Assembly (NCBI RefSeq): GCF_007997135.1 | Contig: NZ_VORU01000008.1 | Coordinates: 62,001-126,000, forward strand | Reading direction: 5' to 3' | Source of the DNA: Aequorivita lipolytica | GTDB taxonomy: Bacteria; Bacteroidota; Bacteroidia; Flavobacteriales; Flavobacteriaceae | DNA: 64,000 bases | In this document: one piece after another, positions 8,568-16,748 of the stretch | Layout of the letters: the number at the start of each line of letters is the position of its first letter | How positions within the stretch are numbered: the stretch's first letter is position 1 | The notes under the pieces: model-generated | What the model saw: only the letters and a program-made list of their open reading frames with translations | Databases searched by the model: none | Told to the model about the DNA's origin: nothing | Program-made: the position numbers and the translations under genes

Positions 8568-9581
8568 TTATTTTGAAAATCGATGCAAAACAAACGTCAT
8601 TGCCGCAAGTAGGAAAAAAGCAGTTACTTGATGCAAAACCCCTAATACTACTGGTACTTGTAGGATTAGTGTGAAAACACCCAAAACAAACTGCACCAAA
8701 GTTAATAGCAATAACGTATTGATACCGTTTTTTTGCAACATCGTTAAAGGTAGTTTTCTGGCTTTATACCAAATAAAAAGAATTATTGCTACAACTGCAT
8801 ACGCCATATAACGATGAACGAATTGTACACCGCTTTTGCCTTCCACAAAGTTTTTCCACATAGGCAGCTGTTCCGTGGTAACGGTTTCGTGCATCCATAG
8901 ACCATCGTTCATTAGCGGCCAATGGTTATGAATCCAGCCCGCATCCAGACCCGCCACGAATGCTCCCCAGATAATTTGGATAAGTAATATCACCATTCCA
9001 AAGCGAACAATATTTCGCATGTGTTTACTGATTTCTTTTTTAACGGGATATATTAAATCCAAGGCTACCCAAAGGGTGTAAGCAAAGGTTATAAAAGCGG
9101 TCGTTAAATGCATTGCAAGTCTATAGTGGCTCACATCTGGCCGATCCACCAAGCCGCTTTTTACCATGTACCAACCAAGAAATCCTTGAAATGCACCCAG
9201 GCACATTAAAATTATAGCCTTCTTTATTGTGGGTTTCGTGAGTTGTTTTTTCAGAAGAAAATATAGAAAGGGAATAATAAAAACCACTCCCAAAAGTCTT
9301 CCCAATAAACGGTGGAACCACTCCCAGAAATAAATATCCTTAAAATCCTCTAAGCTGAAGTGATTGTTCAGTTTTTGGTACTCGGGGAATTGCTGGTAAT
9401 GTTCAAATTCAGCTATCCAATCCGCTTCATCTAGAGGCGGAATTGTACCTGAAATTAATTTGTAACTTGAAATAGAGAGTCCGGAATGGGTTAAGCGTGT
9501 AATACCGCCTACTACAACCATAATGAAGATTAAGAAACATCCCGCTAGGAGCCAGTAGATTACTTTTTTGTTGTCTTTCAC
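8568..9581 (-). CDS. ctaA: Heme A synthase (COX15/CtaA family)
   Basis: A membrane oxygenase that turns heme O into heme A for cytochrome oxidase. The 337-residue protein has about eight membrane helices and the conserved heme-ligand contexts: VGGITRLTHSGLS near residue 24, FWEWFHRLLGR near 85, RLAMHLTTAF, VQFVHRYMAY and a C-terminal VLGVLHQVTAFFLL. The start is GTG at 9581, and this GTG lies directly at the end of a 9-bp repeat array, so the leader up to the start codon is repeat DNA. Other cytochrome oxidase assembly genes are not adjacent. Confidence 0.93.
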   Translation of the reverse strand: MKDNKKVIYWLLAGCFLIFIMVVVGGITRLTHSGLSISSYKLISGTIPPLDEADWIAEFEHYQQFPEYQKLNNHFSLEDFKDIYFWEWFHRLLGRLLGVVFIIPFLYFLLKKQLTKPTIKKAIILMCLGAFQGFLGWYMVKSGLVDRPDVSHYRLAMHLTTAFITFAYTLWVALDLIYPVKKEISKHMRNIVRFGMVILLIQIIWGAFVAGLDAGWIHNHWPLMNDGLWMHETVTTEQLPMWKNFVEGKSGVQFVHRYMAYAVVAIILFIWYKARKLPLTMLQKNGINTLLLLTLVQFVLGVFTLILQVPVVLGVLHQVTAFFLLAAMTFVLHRFSK

Positions 9582-9582
9582 T

Positions 9583-9627
9583 GTTGATGCTATTGATACT
9601 GTTGATACTGTTGATACTATTTATAGT
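9583..9627 (-). repeat. 9-bp tandem array in the ctaA leader (AGYATCAAY)
   Basis: Five units of period 9, read in the ctaA direction as AGTATCAAC, AGTATCAAT, AGCATCAAC and a diverged one. The GTG start codon of ctaA follows at once. Same consensus and orientation as the arrays before dapD, def and mazG. Confidence 0.85.
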
Positions 9628-9674
9628 ATTGTCGTTTTCTAACTTGGCAACTGACACAGTTAATTACTATTTTT

Positions 9675-11099
9675 TTATTTTACCGCCTGCAGCCCGATGG
9701 ATTGTCCTTTTTTCAACATAAATTTTCTCGCAGCCTCGTATTCATTGGGAATTTCACCTTCAAGGATTGCTTCTTTTATGGCGTCTTTTATGATTCCGAT
9801 TTCGCGGGATGGTTTCAAGCTGAAAGTTTCCATAATTTCCTCACCCGTAACTGGCGGTTGAAAATTGCGAACCTGGTCGCGTTCTTCCACTTCCACAATT
9901 TTATTCCGTACCAATTGGAAATTGCTGTGGTATTTTTTAAACTTATTGGGATTCTTGGTAGTAATATCGGCTTCACAAAGCGTCATTAAATCTTCTACGT
10001 ATTCGCCTGCGTCAAAAATCAATCTTCGCACGGCGCTGTCAGTAACTTCGCTTGCCAAAACAATAGGGCGGGAGCTCATCAAAACCATTTTCTGGACGAA
10101 TTTCATTTTATCGTTCAGCGGCATCTTCAAGCGTTTGAAGAGTTTGTAAACCATTTTTGAGCCTACAAATTCGTGTGCGTGAAACGTCCAACCCAGTTTT
10201 TTATCGAACTTTTTTGTGGGTGCTTTCCCAATATCGTGAAGCAATGCGGCCCAGCGCAGCCAAAGATCTTCTGTTGCTTTTGAAATATTATCAACCACCT
10301 CCAGCGTATGCCAAAAATTATCTTTGTGGGTTTGACCTTCCTTTTCGTCTATGCCTTGCAGCGCAACCAATTCTGGTAAAATATACGGTAGCAATCCTGT
10401 TTTGTGAAGAAGTGAAAATCCTTTTGAGGGCACTTCTGAAAGTAAAATTTTATTCAGCTCATCCACAACCCGTTCTTTGGAAATGATTTTTATGCGTTCA
10501 ACATTTCGGGTAATTGCTTCCAACGAATCTTTTTCAATCACAAAATCTAATTGGGTTGCAAACCGAATGGCGCGGAGCATTCGTAAAGGATCGTCGCTAT
10601 AGGTTATATCTGGGTTTAAAGGCGTTCTGATTATTTTTTTATGAAGATCTTCAATTCCATTAAATGGATCTAGCAATTCTCCAAAATTTTCATCGCTCAA
10701 ACTAAGTGCTAAAGCATTTATAGTAAAATCCCTTCGGTTTTGGTCGTCTTCCAAAGTTCCGTTTTCAACAGCGGGATTTCTGCTTTCTTCAGAATAGGAT
10801 TCTTTTCGGGCGCCTACAAATTCAAGCTCAATGCCGCCGCTTTTTAGCATTGCGGTTCCGTAGGTTTTAAAGATTGTAACCTTGGGTTTTCCGGGTAGTA
10901 GTTTGGAAACTTCTTCAGCCAAATCAATTCCGCTACCCACCGCAACTATATCAATGTCTTTGGCTTCGCCGCGCTTTAATAAGAAATCGCGCACGTAACC
11001 GCCAATAACGTAGCTTTCCAAGTTTAGATTTTTGGAAGCTTTGGAAATGGTTCTAAATACTGGATTTTTTAAAGCGGATATATAGGTTTCTTTAACCAC
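9675..11099 (-). CDS. cca: CCA-adding tRNA nucleotidyltransferase with HD domain
   Basis: Adds or repairs the 3' CCA of tRNA. The 474-residue protein has a nucleotidyltransferase head with YVIGGYVRDFLL (near residue 30) and the catalytic carboxylates in DIDIV, the RRDFTINAL motif, the DPLRMLRAIRFA motif of class II enzymes, and a C-terminal HD phosphohydrolase domain (HTLEVVDNI, LLHDIGK). The head-plus-HD architecture is usual in Bacteroidota. The start is GTG at 11099. Lies leftward of the GxxExxY element. Confidence 0.92.
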   Translation of the reverse strand: MVKETYISALKNPVFRTISKASKNLNLESYVIGGYVRDFLLKRGEAKDIDIVAVGSGIDLAEEVSKLLPGKPKVTIFKTYGTAMLKSGGIELEFVGARKESYSEESRNPAVENGTLEDDQNRRDFTINALALSLSDENFGELLDPFNGIEDLHKKIIRTPLNPDITYSDDPLRMLRAIRFATQLDFVIEKDSLEAITRNVERIKIISKERVVDELNKILLSEVPSKGFSLLHKTGLLPYILPELVALQGIDEKEGQTHKDNFWHTLEVVDNISKATEDLWLRWAALLHDIGKAPTKKFDKKLGWTFHAHEFVGSKMVYKLFKRLKMPLNDKMKFVQKMVLMSSRPIVLASEVTDSAVRRLIFDAGEYVEDLMTLCEADITTKNPNKFKKYHSNFQLVRNKIVEVEERDQVRNFQPPVTGEEIMETFSLKPSREIGIIKDAIKEAILEGEIPNEYEAARKFMLKKGQSIGLQAVK

Positions 11100-11142
11100 A
11101 AATGAATTATGTTTTTTTAATATAAATATTCAAGGATTGTTG

Positions 11143-11632
11143 ACCACGAATACACGAATATTGTTTTATTTTGTATTTTTTTGGAATATTTTCTAAACTT
11201 TAAAATATATCAATTTTTATAATACTACTCTTTTATATTCTAGACCTTCACCTTTAAAATTTGCCAAAATGGCCAATTTATTTTTTGAGACTTTTAAATA
11301 ATTAATACACTGCCCTAAGTGCAGATCTGTAAGTATTTCAACAGTTTTTATTTCCAAAATAATCTTATCATAAACTACAAAATCAGCATAGAATTTATGT
11401 TTAAGAATAATATCTTTGTAGGGAACAGAGAATTCCTTTTCTCTTTCGAAGGAAATATTTCTTTGAATAAATTCATATTTCAAGGCATCTTTATAAACTA
11501 TTTCAGACAAACCACTGCCCAAGCAGTTGAACACCTCATAAAGGCAGCCAACTACGTCATAACTTTCCTGTCTATAAATTATATCAGTCATATTGCACGA
11601 AGAAAATATAAAAACATTCGTGTATTCGTGGT
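11143..11632. mobile_element. Putative 490-bp element: GxxExxY gene between 17-bp terminal inverted repeats
   Basis: ACCACGAATACACGAAT (11143-11159) and its exact reverse complement (11616-11632) enclose a single gene of the GxxExxY family. The outer ends sit 44 bp after the start codon of cca and 8 bp before the stop codon of tsaC, so the unit fills the spacer between two housekeeping genes. No target-site duplication is evident. Gene-free pairs of the same arms occur at 49-139, 989-1160 and 18340-18389. I infer a small mobile or formerly mobile unit. Confidence 0.5.
11217..11591 (-). CDS. GxxExxY family protein (PD-(D/E)XK nuclease-like)
   Basis: A 124-residue protein of the GxxExxY family, which is placed in the PD-(D/E)XK nuclease superfamily. 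The name-giving motif is seen as GLSEIVY (residues 27-33). A RecB-like active site is visible: D70 in YADFVVYDK, E80-I-K82 in ILEIKTVE, and a QxxxY motif (Q94, Y98). I chose ATG at 11591, which matches the usual MTDIIYRQE-like start; longer in-frame starts run into the right inverted repeat. No function has been shown for the family as far as I know. All active-site positions are intact, so the gene looks functional. Confidence 0.85.
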   Translation of the reverse strand: MTDIIYRQESYDVVGCLYEVFNCLGSGLSEIVYKDALKYEFIQRNISFEREKEFSVPYKDIILKHKFYADFVVYDKIILEIKTVEILTDLHLGQCINYLKVSKNKLAILANFKGEGLEYKRVVL

Positions 11633-11640
11633 GAACTCTT

Positions 11641-12201
11641 TTATTGACGAATGACTTTAACGCTTCCATCATTCTTCAACTTAATAATAGCCGATGGTTT
11701 TCCAGACTTTTTTTGGTGATGCAAATTTACAACATAGTCCACGCCTTCCAAAATTAAAGGGTCTATTTCGGCATAACTTTGTGGGGTTTTTTCTCCGGAA
11801 ATATTTGCGGAAGTTGAAACCAACGGTCTGCGGAATTTCTGTATTAGTTTTTTACAGAACTCATCCTTTGTTACCCGAATGGCCAACGAGTTGTCTTCAG
11901 CAATAATATTTTCCGCTACCCGTATTGGGTCGTCATAAATAATGGATGTAGGCTTTTTTGCATACTTCAAAATATCGTAAGCTACTTCCGGTACGTTTTC
12001 CACATACTCGTTCAGCATTCTAAAATCGTGAACCAAACATATCAACGATTTTTCATCGCTACGTTGCTTCAGTTTAAAAACTTTATCTACGGCATCAGGA
12101 TTGGTGGCATCGCAGCCTATTCCCCAAACAGTGTCCGTAGGGTAGAGGATGAGGCCTCCTTTTTTGAGAATATTTAGACAGTTTTCAACTTCAATTTTCA
12201 T
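11641..12201 (-). CDS. tsaC: L-threonylcarbamoyladenylate synthase (TsaC/Sua5 family)
   Basis: Makes threonylcarbamoyl-AMP for the t6A modification of tRNAs reading ANN codons. The 186-residue protein has the YrdC fold marks: GGLILYPTDTVWGIGCDA near residue 15, FKLKQRSDEKSL, the LAIRVTKD segment and STSANISG near residue 133. It is the short TsaC form, without the C-terminal Sua5 domain. The start is ATG at 12201. Its stop codon lies 8 bp from the inverted-repeat element carrying the GxxExxY gene. Confidence 0.92.
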   Translation of the reverse strand: MKIEVENCLNILKKGGLILYPTDTVWGIGCDATNPDAVDKVFKLKQRSDEKSLICLVHDFRMLNEYVENVPEVAYDILKYAKKPTSIIYDDPIRVAENIIAEDNSLAIRVTKDEFCKKLIQKFRRPLVSTSANISGEKTPQSYAEIDPLILEGVDYVVNLHHQKKSGKPSAIIKLKNDGSVKVIRQ

Positions 12202-12281
12202 AGCTTATTTTTTGTAAAAATAGATACTGCGAAGGTATTGAATTTGACTTTTGAAAGCGAATAGGTGTTGATTTATTTCTT

Positions 12282-12289
12282 TAGATTTG
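12282..12289 (+). promoter_or_regulatory. Possible -7 box (TAGATTTG) for the glycosyltransferase at 12306
   Basis: TAGATTTG fits the Bacteroidota -7 consensus TAnnTTTG and lies 16 bp before the start codon. No TTTG or TTG at the right distance for the -33 element is seen, so this is tentative. Confidence 0.35.
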
Positions 12290-12305
12290 GAGCTTTAATC
12301 TCCGA

Positions 12306-13127
12306 ATGAAAGCAAATATGCGCCTTAGAAACAACTTGCCGCTTTTATCTGTAATTGTGCGAACACTAGGCAGTGATATAGAATTATTGAGAAAGGCACT
12401 ATCGAGTGTTTTTAAAAATTCGTATTCTAATATTGAAGTGGTTATTGTTTTTCAAGGAATTGATAAAGCGCTTTTTGAAGCTGTTAAAAATGATATTAAT
12501 TTGCAGTGGCCGAATAAAGCTGTGCATTTTATTCAGAATAAAACAATAAATGACGAACGCTCCAAGAACCTAAATATGGGTCTCGAGGCTGCCAGGGGTG
12601 AATACTTCGCTTTTTTGGATGATGACGATTATGTGGCTCCCACACATTATGAAAACTTAATTTCAGCAATTAGTAGAGAAAAAACTTCAATGGCTTTTTG
12701 CCTTGCACAAGTTGTGGACGAAAACGATAAAATTAAAGCTGAACTTTTTGACGGCAGATTTATTGATAAGCTCTCTTTTTATAAAGACAATTTTATTACG
12801 ATCCACAGTTTTGTGGTTACGGGAAATGCAATAGAACGACTAAATTTGAAATTCGATGAACGGCTTCAGTTGGCTGAAGATTATCTTTTTTTACTTCCAC
12901 TTTATATGAATGAAGCCGTTAGTTTTGTACCCGAGCGAACTAGTTTCTATAGAATTGTTTCCGAAGAATCACAAAGTTTTACCTCTTATGAAAATAGCGG
13001 AAAAAGGGCACAGCAATACGAACTTCTAAAAAATTTGAAACGACGCTACAAACCATCTTTTTTTCAAAAATTGAATTTAAAAATCAGGAGATTGCGGGGG
13101 CTGGTTTATAAAGTTGAAGAAGAGTGA
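12306..13127 (+). CDS. Family 2 glycosyltransferase
   Basis: A 273-residue GT-A fold glycosyltransferase. The N-terminal LLSVIVRTLGSDIELLRKAL stretch, the LNMGLEAARGEYFAFLDDDD segment with the DDD metal site near residue 105, and the later LAEDYLF acidic motif support the call. Acceptor and donor are unknown. It is the first gene of the surface-glycan locus. The start ATG at 12306 could alternatively be the ATG four codons downstream. It converges on the next glycosyltransferase, which lies on the other strand. Confidence 0.85.
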   Translation: MKANMRLRNNLPLLSVIVRTLGSDIELLRKALSSVFKNSYSNIEVVIVFQGIDKALFEAVKNDINLQWPNKAVHFIQNKTINDERSKNLNMGLEAARGEYFAFLDDDDYVAPTHYENLISAISREKTSMAFCLAQVVDENDKIKAELFDGRFIDKLSFYKDNFITIHSFVVTGNAIERLNLKFDERLQLAEDYLFLLPLYMNEAVSFVPERTSFYRIVSEESQSFTSYENSGKRAQQYELLKNLKRRYKPSFFQKLNLKIRRLRGLVYKVEEE

Positions 13128-13189
13128 TTCTGTGCCGCCAATGCGCAAAAAATTTAAACACAAAAGACAGCATAATAAATTTATTGATG

Positions 13190-14143
13190 TTACAGAATAG
13201 TGTCCTTTTTTTCAAGTTGCTTTTGTTGATGCCTTAGGGAATGGGCCAAACTCTCACCTCTAAAAAGTAGAAATTTGAAAAGCGGACGGTACTTCGGTTT
13301 GAAAATAGCCTTAAAAAAGTAAGTGAGAAGCAAATAGCTTTTGATGATCCAAAACTTAGAAAATCCGAGATTTTTTCGAACCACATATAAATAGGAAAGC
13401 AAGTGTTCTTTCTTTTTCAAAATATTGAAACCGCCGCTTTGTCCTTCCAAATGAATGTAGCTGATTTGCGGTAAAAAAACTGTTTTGTAACCCAACAGTT
13501 TCAGACGATAGCAAATATCAAATTCTTCATAATAAAGAAAAATATTAGGGTCGAAGCCACCACATTCGCGATAAGCATTTGCATTGAAAAACATAAAACT
13601 GCCAATCACAAAATCAACTTGAGTTGGGGTTTTTAATTCAGCGTTAATTTTTGGGATTTTCGGATCGGTTTTATAAAGAAATTTCTTGCCAAACAATTTA
13701 TAGCGAACCCCTTCAAAGGGTCTCTGTGAAATAGATTTTTCGCCTTCGCCATTCAGTATTTGAATACCGCAAACACCAACATTTTTACTGCTTTCCATAA
13801 AAGAAACCATTTCGGAAAAGCAATCTTCAGTAAAAAGTACATCGCTGTTTATAAAAGCGAAATAGCGCCCCTTGGCTTGTTGCGCGCCCAAAACATTTCC
13901 GGCGCCAAACCCCAGATTTATCTGGCTTCTTAAAACTTGGCACTCTTCCTGATTTTGAAATGCATTTTGAAGTGAAACTCCTTCATTGTTTGCTGAAGCG
14001 TTATCAACAATAATAAATTCTACGTGAATGTTTGAAGGCGTAAATTTTTTAATGGAAGCCACACAATCCAACATTAATTGAAACGTATTATAATTTAGAA
14101 TTATGACGGAAACGAGCGGTTGTGCGGAAGTGGTTTTTTCCAA
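13190..14143 (-). CDS. Family 2 glycosyltransferase (rhamnosyltransferase-like)
   Basis: A 317-residue GT2 protein with VSVIILNYNTFQLMLDCV near residue 12, FIIVDNASANN, the donor-binding YFAFINSDVLF near residue 93 and the acceptor-side FLYYEEFDICYRLKLLGYK near 205. These match WbbL-like rhamnosyl- or related transferases, though the sugar cannot be told from sequence. A hydrophobic C-terminal segment (about 262-290) may sit on the membrane. The start is TTG at 14143. It is divergent from the gene at 14218, with a clear promoter for the latter in the 74-bp gap. Confidence 0.85.
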   Translation of the reverse strand: MEKTTSAQPLVSVIILNYNTFQLMLDCVASIKKFTPSNIHVEFIIVDNASANNEGVSLQNAFQNQEECQVLRSQINLGFGAGNVLGAQQAKGRYFAFINSDVLFTEDCFSEMVSFMESSKNVGVCGIQILNGEGEKSISQRPFEGVRYKLFGKKFLYKTDPKIPKINAELKTPTQVDFVIGSFMFFNANAYRECGGFDPNIFLYYEEFDICYRLKLLGYKTVFLPQISYIHLEGQSGGFNILKKKEHLLSYLYVVRKNLGFSKFWIIKSYLLLTYFFKAIFKPKYRPLFKFLLFRGESLAHSLRHQQKQLEKKDTIL

Positions 14144-14159
14144 AATTTAATCTATTTGG

Positions 14160-14192
14160 TTTGTCAAAGGCTTTAAAAATAGGCTATTTTTG
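14160..14192 (+). promoter_or_regulatory. Bacteroidota-type promoter
   Basis: TTTG (14160-14163), 21 bp, then TATTTTTG (14185-14192). This is a full match to the -33/-7 consensus of the Bacteroidota housekeeping sigma factor. It places the transcript start near 14198, about 20 nt before the ATG at 14218, and supports that start over the longer reading from 14122. Confidence 0.75.
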
Positions 14193-14217
14193 TGAATTAA
14201 GTAACCATCACAAAGGT

Positions 14218-15087
14218 ATGTCTAAAAAAATTCACGTTGGTTTTTTGTTATCGTACGATTACGAAAATCTCAAAAAAGCAATTCCGCCGGTTTATGAAGA
14301 TGCCGATGCAATTTTTATAGCAGAGGACAAGGAATACAGAACCTGGTCTGGCGAAAAATTTGAGGTTTCACCCTCCTTTTACGAATGGTTAAAGGAATTT
14401 GATACAGAGAAAAAAATACAGATTTACAAAGACGATTTTTATCTACCAGCGCTTTCAGCAATAGAAAACGACACCCGTGAGCGTACTTTGCTTTCTGAAA
14501 AAATGGGCGTTGGCAACTGGTTAGTGCAGGTGGATGCCGACGAATATTTTATAGATTTCAAAAGTTTTGTAAAGACGCTTCGGAAGTACGATAGTTTCTT
14601 AAAAAATCCCGCAAAGACGCCTGTGCAGATTGCTGGGTTTCTTATAAATATGTATAAATATACAGACGACGGCTTGCTATATGTTGATAATCCTACGAAG
14701 GTTTTATTAGCTACGAATTATCCAAAGTACACCTTTGCGCGCCAAAACCGAAAGCGCGTTATTTATACAGATAATCTTTTGATGCACGAATGTATCTCGC
14801 GTAGCGAAAAAGATTTGATGACAAAACTCACCAATTGGGGCCATTCCAAAGATTTTGATATTGAACAATACGTGGAAAAATGGCGCTCGGTTAACAAAGA
14901 TAATTATAAGGAAATGCAGGATTTTTTCTACTTACAGCCCGAAGGTTGGAAAACGTTGGATTATATCGGCTCGAAAAACATGGACGAAATAAAAAAGCAA
15001 TTGAATGCAAAGCCAGAGTTACATCCTTCACAATTTTTTCTTTTTAAGAAGAATATTGGGCAATATTTTAAACACCTTTTTAAATGA
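14218..15087 (+). CDS. Glycosyltransferase-like protein of the surface-glycan locus
   Basis: A 289-residue protein that I do not match to a named family with certainty. It has a GT-A-like acidic motif NWLVQVDADEYF near residue 100, a preceding beta-alpha region, and a HECISRS segment, so a glycosyltransferase role is likely. Residues upstream of the chosen ATG read through the promoter at 14160-14192, which fixes this start. It overlaps the next gene by 4 bp (ATGA), so both are in one operon. Cytoplasmic, no signal peptide. Confidence 0.65.
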   Translation: MSKKIHVGFLLSYDYENLKKAIPPVYEDADAIFIAEDKEYRTWSGEKFEVSPSFYEWLKEFDTEKKIQIYKDDFYLPALSAIENDTRERTLLSEKMGVGNWLVQVDADEYFIDFKSFVKTLRKYDSFLKNPAKTPVQIAGFLINMYKYTDDGLLYVDNPTKVLLATNYPKYTFARQNRKRVIYTDNLLMHECISRSEKDLMTKLTNWGHSKDFDIEQYVEKWRSVNKDNYKEMQDFFYLQPEGWKTLDYIGSKNMDEIKKQLNAKPELHPSQFFLFKKNIGQYFKHLFK

Positions 15088-15869
15088 AGACTTCGTTATT
15101 AATTTCAACTTACAACTGGCCTGAGGCATTGGAACTGGTGCTTTTGAGTGCTCAAAACCAAACCGAAAAACCGGATGAAATTTTAATTGCAGATGATGGC
15201 TCTTCCGAAGAGACAAAAAGCTTGATTGAAAATTTTCAGAAGAAATTGATTGTTCCAATCCACCATTTTTGGCACGAAGACAAAGGTTTCCGAAAGTCGA
15301 TTATTTTGAATAAGGCTATCGCTGCTGCAAAGGGAGATTACATTATTCAACTGGATGGCGATTGCATTATGCACAAAGATTTTGTGCGTGATCACAAAAC
15401 TTTGGCGCAACCCAATGTTTATCTTTTTGGAAGTCGCGTGAATATCCAAGAGGAATTTCTTCCGAAGTTATTCGATTCACAAAAAATAAAATTTAGCTTT
15501 TTTGACAAAGGCATTAAAAAACGCACCCGAAATCTACGCGTTCCCGCATTGAGCAATCTTTATAAAACCACCGATGAAATTTCAGGAAAAATGCGTGGTT
15601 GCAATGTTTCCTTTTGGAAAAAAGATGTGGTTGCGGTTAACGGTTACAACGAAGAATTTGAAGGCTGGGGCAGGGAAGATTCTGAATTGATTATACGGAT
15701 GATGCACAACGGCGTTTTGGGCAGAAGGCTTCGTTATCGTGGGATTGTTTATCACATTTGGCATAAAGTAAAAGACCAAAGCCGTTTTGAAATCAACGAT
15801 ACGTTGCAGGTAAAGGCGCTAGCTGAAAAAATCAAATGGTGCGAGAAGGGGATTGATAAATACTTATAA
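15084..15869 (+). CDS. Family 2 glycosyltransferase (with galactosyltransferase-type C-terminus)
   Basis: A 261-residue GT2 enzyme: TSLLISTYNWPEALELVL at the N-terminus, EILIADDGSSEET near residue 32, IIQLDGDCIMHKDFV near 88 and the C-terminal GWGREDSELIIRMMHNG near 193 that binds acceptor and metal in chondroitin-synthase-like transferases. It is a single-domain relative of the two-domain protein at 18482: the same blocks occur in the same order. The start overlaps the upstream stop codon by 4 bp. Confidence 0.87.
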   Translation: MKTSLLISTYNWPEALELVLLSAQNQTEKPDEILIADDGSSEETKSLIENFQKKLIVPIHHFWHEDKGFRKSIILNKAIAAAKGDYIIQLDGDCIMHKDFVRDHKTLAQPNVYLFGSRVNIQEEFLPKLFDSQKIKFSFFDKGIKKRTRNLRVPALSNLYKTTDEISGKMRGCNVSFWKKDVVAVNGYNEEFEGWGREDSELIIRMMHNGVLGRRLRYRGIVYHIWHKVKDQSRFEINDTLQVKALAEKIKWCEKGIDKYL

Positions 15870-15871
15870 TT

Positions 15872-16633
15872 TCAATCAATCTTCCTGTACAGCAGCCAAA
15901 GATTCACATATCTTTTAAAAACCGAAAAGGCACTTACATAAGCCAAGACAAAACCTTCCTTCCCGTCTAAAATTCCCAGTCGGAAAATGAATTGGTTCCA
16001 AAAGCGATAAAACGGACGGAAAAGGAAATGATAATAATTGGGTTTCTTTCCTTTTTTATAAAGCATTTCTGCCTGTAGTGCGCTGTATTGGTGCATTTTG
16101 GCAGTGTAATCGTCAAAGGATTTATAGGTGTGGTGCGGTAAAGTGTTTTTTAAATTTTCCGTTTCGCCATTTGTTTCCAAGGTTTCGTGAACCAGATTTG
16201 CGTTGTAGCTGCAATGATTTTTATTGAAAAAACGCACGATATAATCATTTTGCAATCCACTGTATTTTATACGTTTTCCCATAAAATAGAAATCGCGTTT
16301 CACGAAATAAGCAATTGAAGAAGGGTCTTTAAACGTTTCCAAAATTTCACTTGCAAGTGATGGCGTTATTTCTTCATCGAGATCAAAAAAAGTAACCCAA
16401 TCGTTTTTCGCTTTTGAAATGGCAAAATTTTTCTGAGCCGAAAAATTGTCAAAAACTCGTTGGTAAACCGTAACCTTTTCGTGTTTTAAAGCCAAAGCGA
16501 CGGTTTCATCACTGCTAAAAGAATCCACAATCACAATTTCATCGGCAAACCAAAGACTATTAATATACCCTTCAATATTGTGCGCTTCGTTGAGCGTTAT
16601 GGCGAGAGCGGTGATTTTTACAGTGTTTTCCAA
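15872..16633 (-). CDS. Family 2 glycosyltransferase (WaaE/KdtX-like)
   Basis: A 253-residue protein of the LPS core glucosyltransferase type (WaaE/KdtX). Evidence: ITALAITLNEAHNIEGYI at the N-terminus, IVIVDSFSSDETVALA, AKNDWVTFFDLDEEIT near residue 92, and the family's YHFLFRPFYRFWNQFIFR segment near residue 200 followed by a hydrophobic stretch. It is a paralogue of the gene at 17594, which shares that segment. The start is TTG at 16633. It converges tail-to-tail on the gene at 15084, with 2 bp between stops. Confidence 0.87.
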   Translation of the reverse strand: MENTVKITALAITLNEAHNIEGYINSLWFADEIVIVDSFSSDETVALALKHEKVTVYQRVFDNFSAQKNFAISKAKNDWVTFFDLDEEITPSLASEILETFKDPSSIAYFVKRDFYFMGKRIKYSGLQNDYIVRFFNKNHCSYNANLVHETLETNGETENLKNTLPHHTYKSFDDYTAKMHQYSALQAEMLYKKGKKPNYYHFLFRPFYRFWNQFIFRLGILDGKEGFVLAYVSAFSVFKRYVNLWLLYRKID

Positions 16634-16665
16634 AAACAGATTGTAGTTTGCGTAAAAGTAGTAAA

Positions 16666-16700
16666 TTTAGACTTGAGATTTTAGATATTAGAAATGAGAC
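16666..16700. repeat. Degenerate 7-bp array (TTTAGAY)
   Basis: Five diverged period-7 units (TTTAGAC, TTGAGAT, TTTAGAT, ATTAGAA, ATGAGAC) in the divergent spacer between two surface-glycan genes. I see no clear promoter box for either gene in this spacer. Confidence 0.45.
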
Positions 16701-16748
16701 TTTTAATGTATAAAATAATAGACTCATATTTTTAGATGTAACTGTTTC

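Noticed and set aside
9427-9657. A minus-strand frame with INSINSINS repeats upstream of ctaA.
   Set aside because: It is a translation of the 9-bp array in another frame and overlaps ctaA.
11641-11672. The GxxExxY frame can be read from upstream codons overlapping tsaC.
   Set aside because: The extra residues cross the inverted repeat and tsaC; the internal ATG at 11591 gives the family's usual start.
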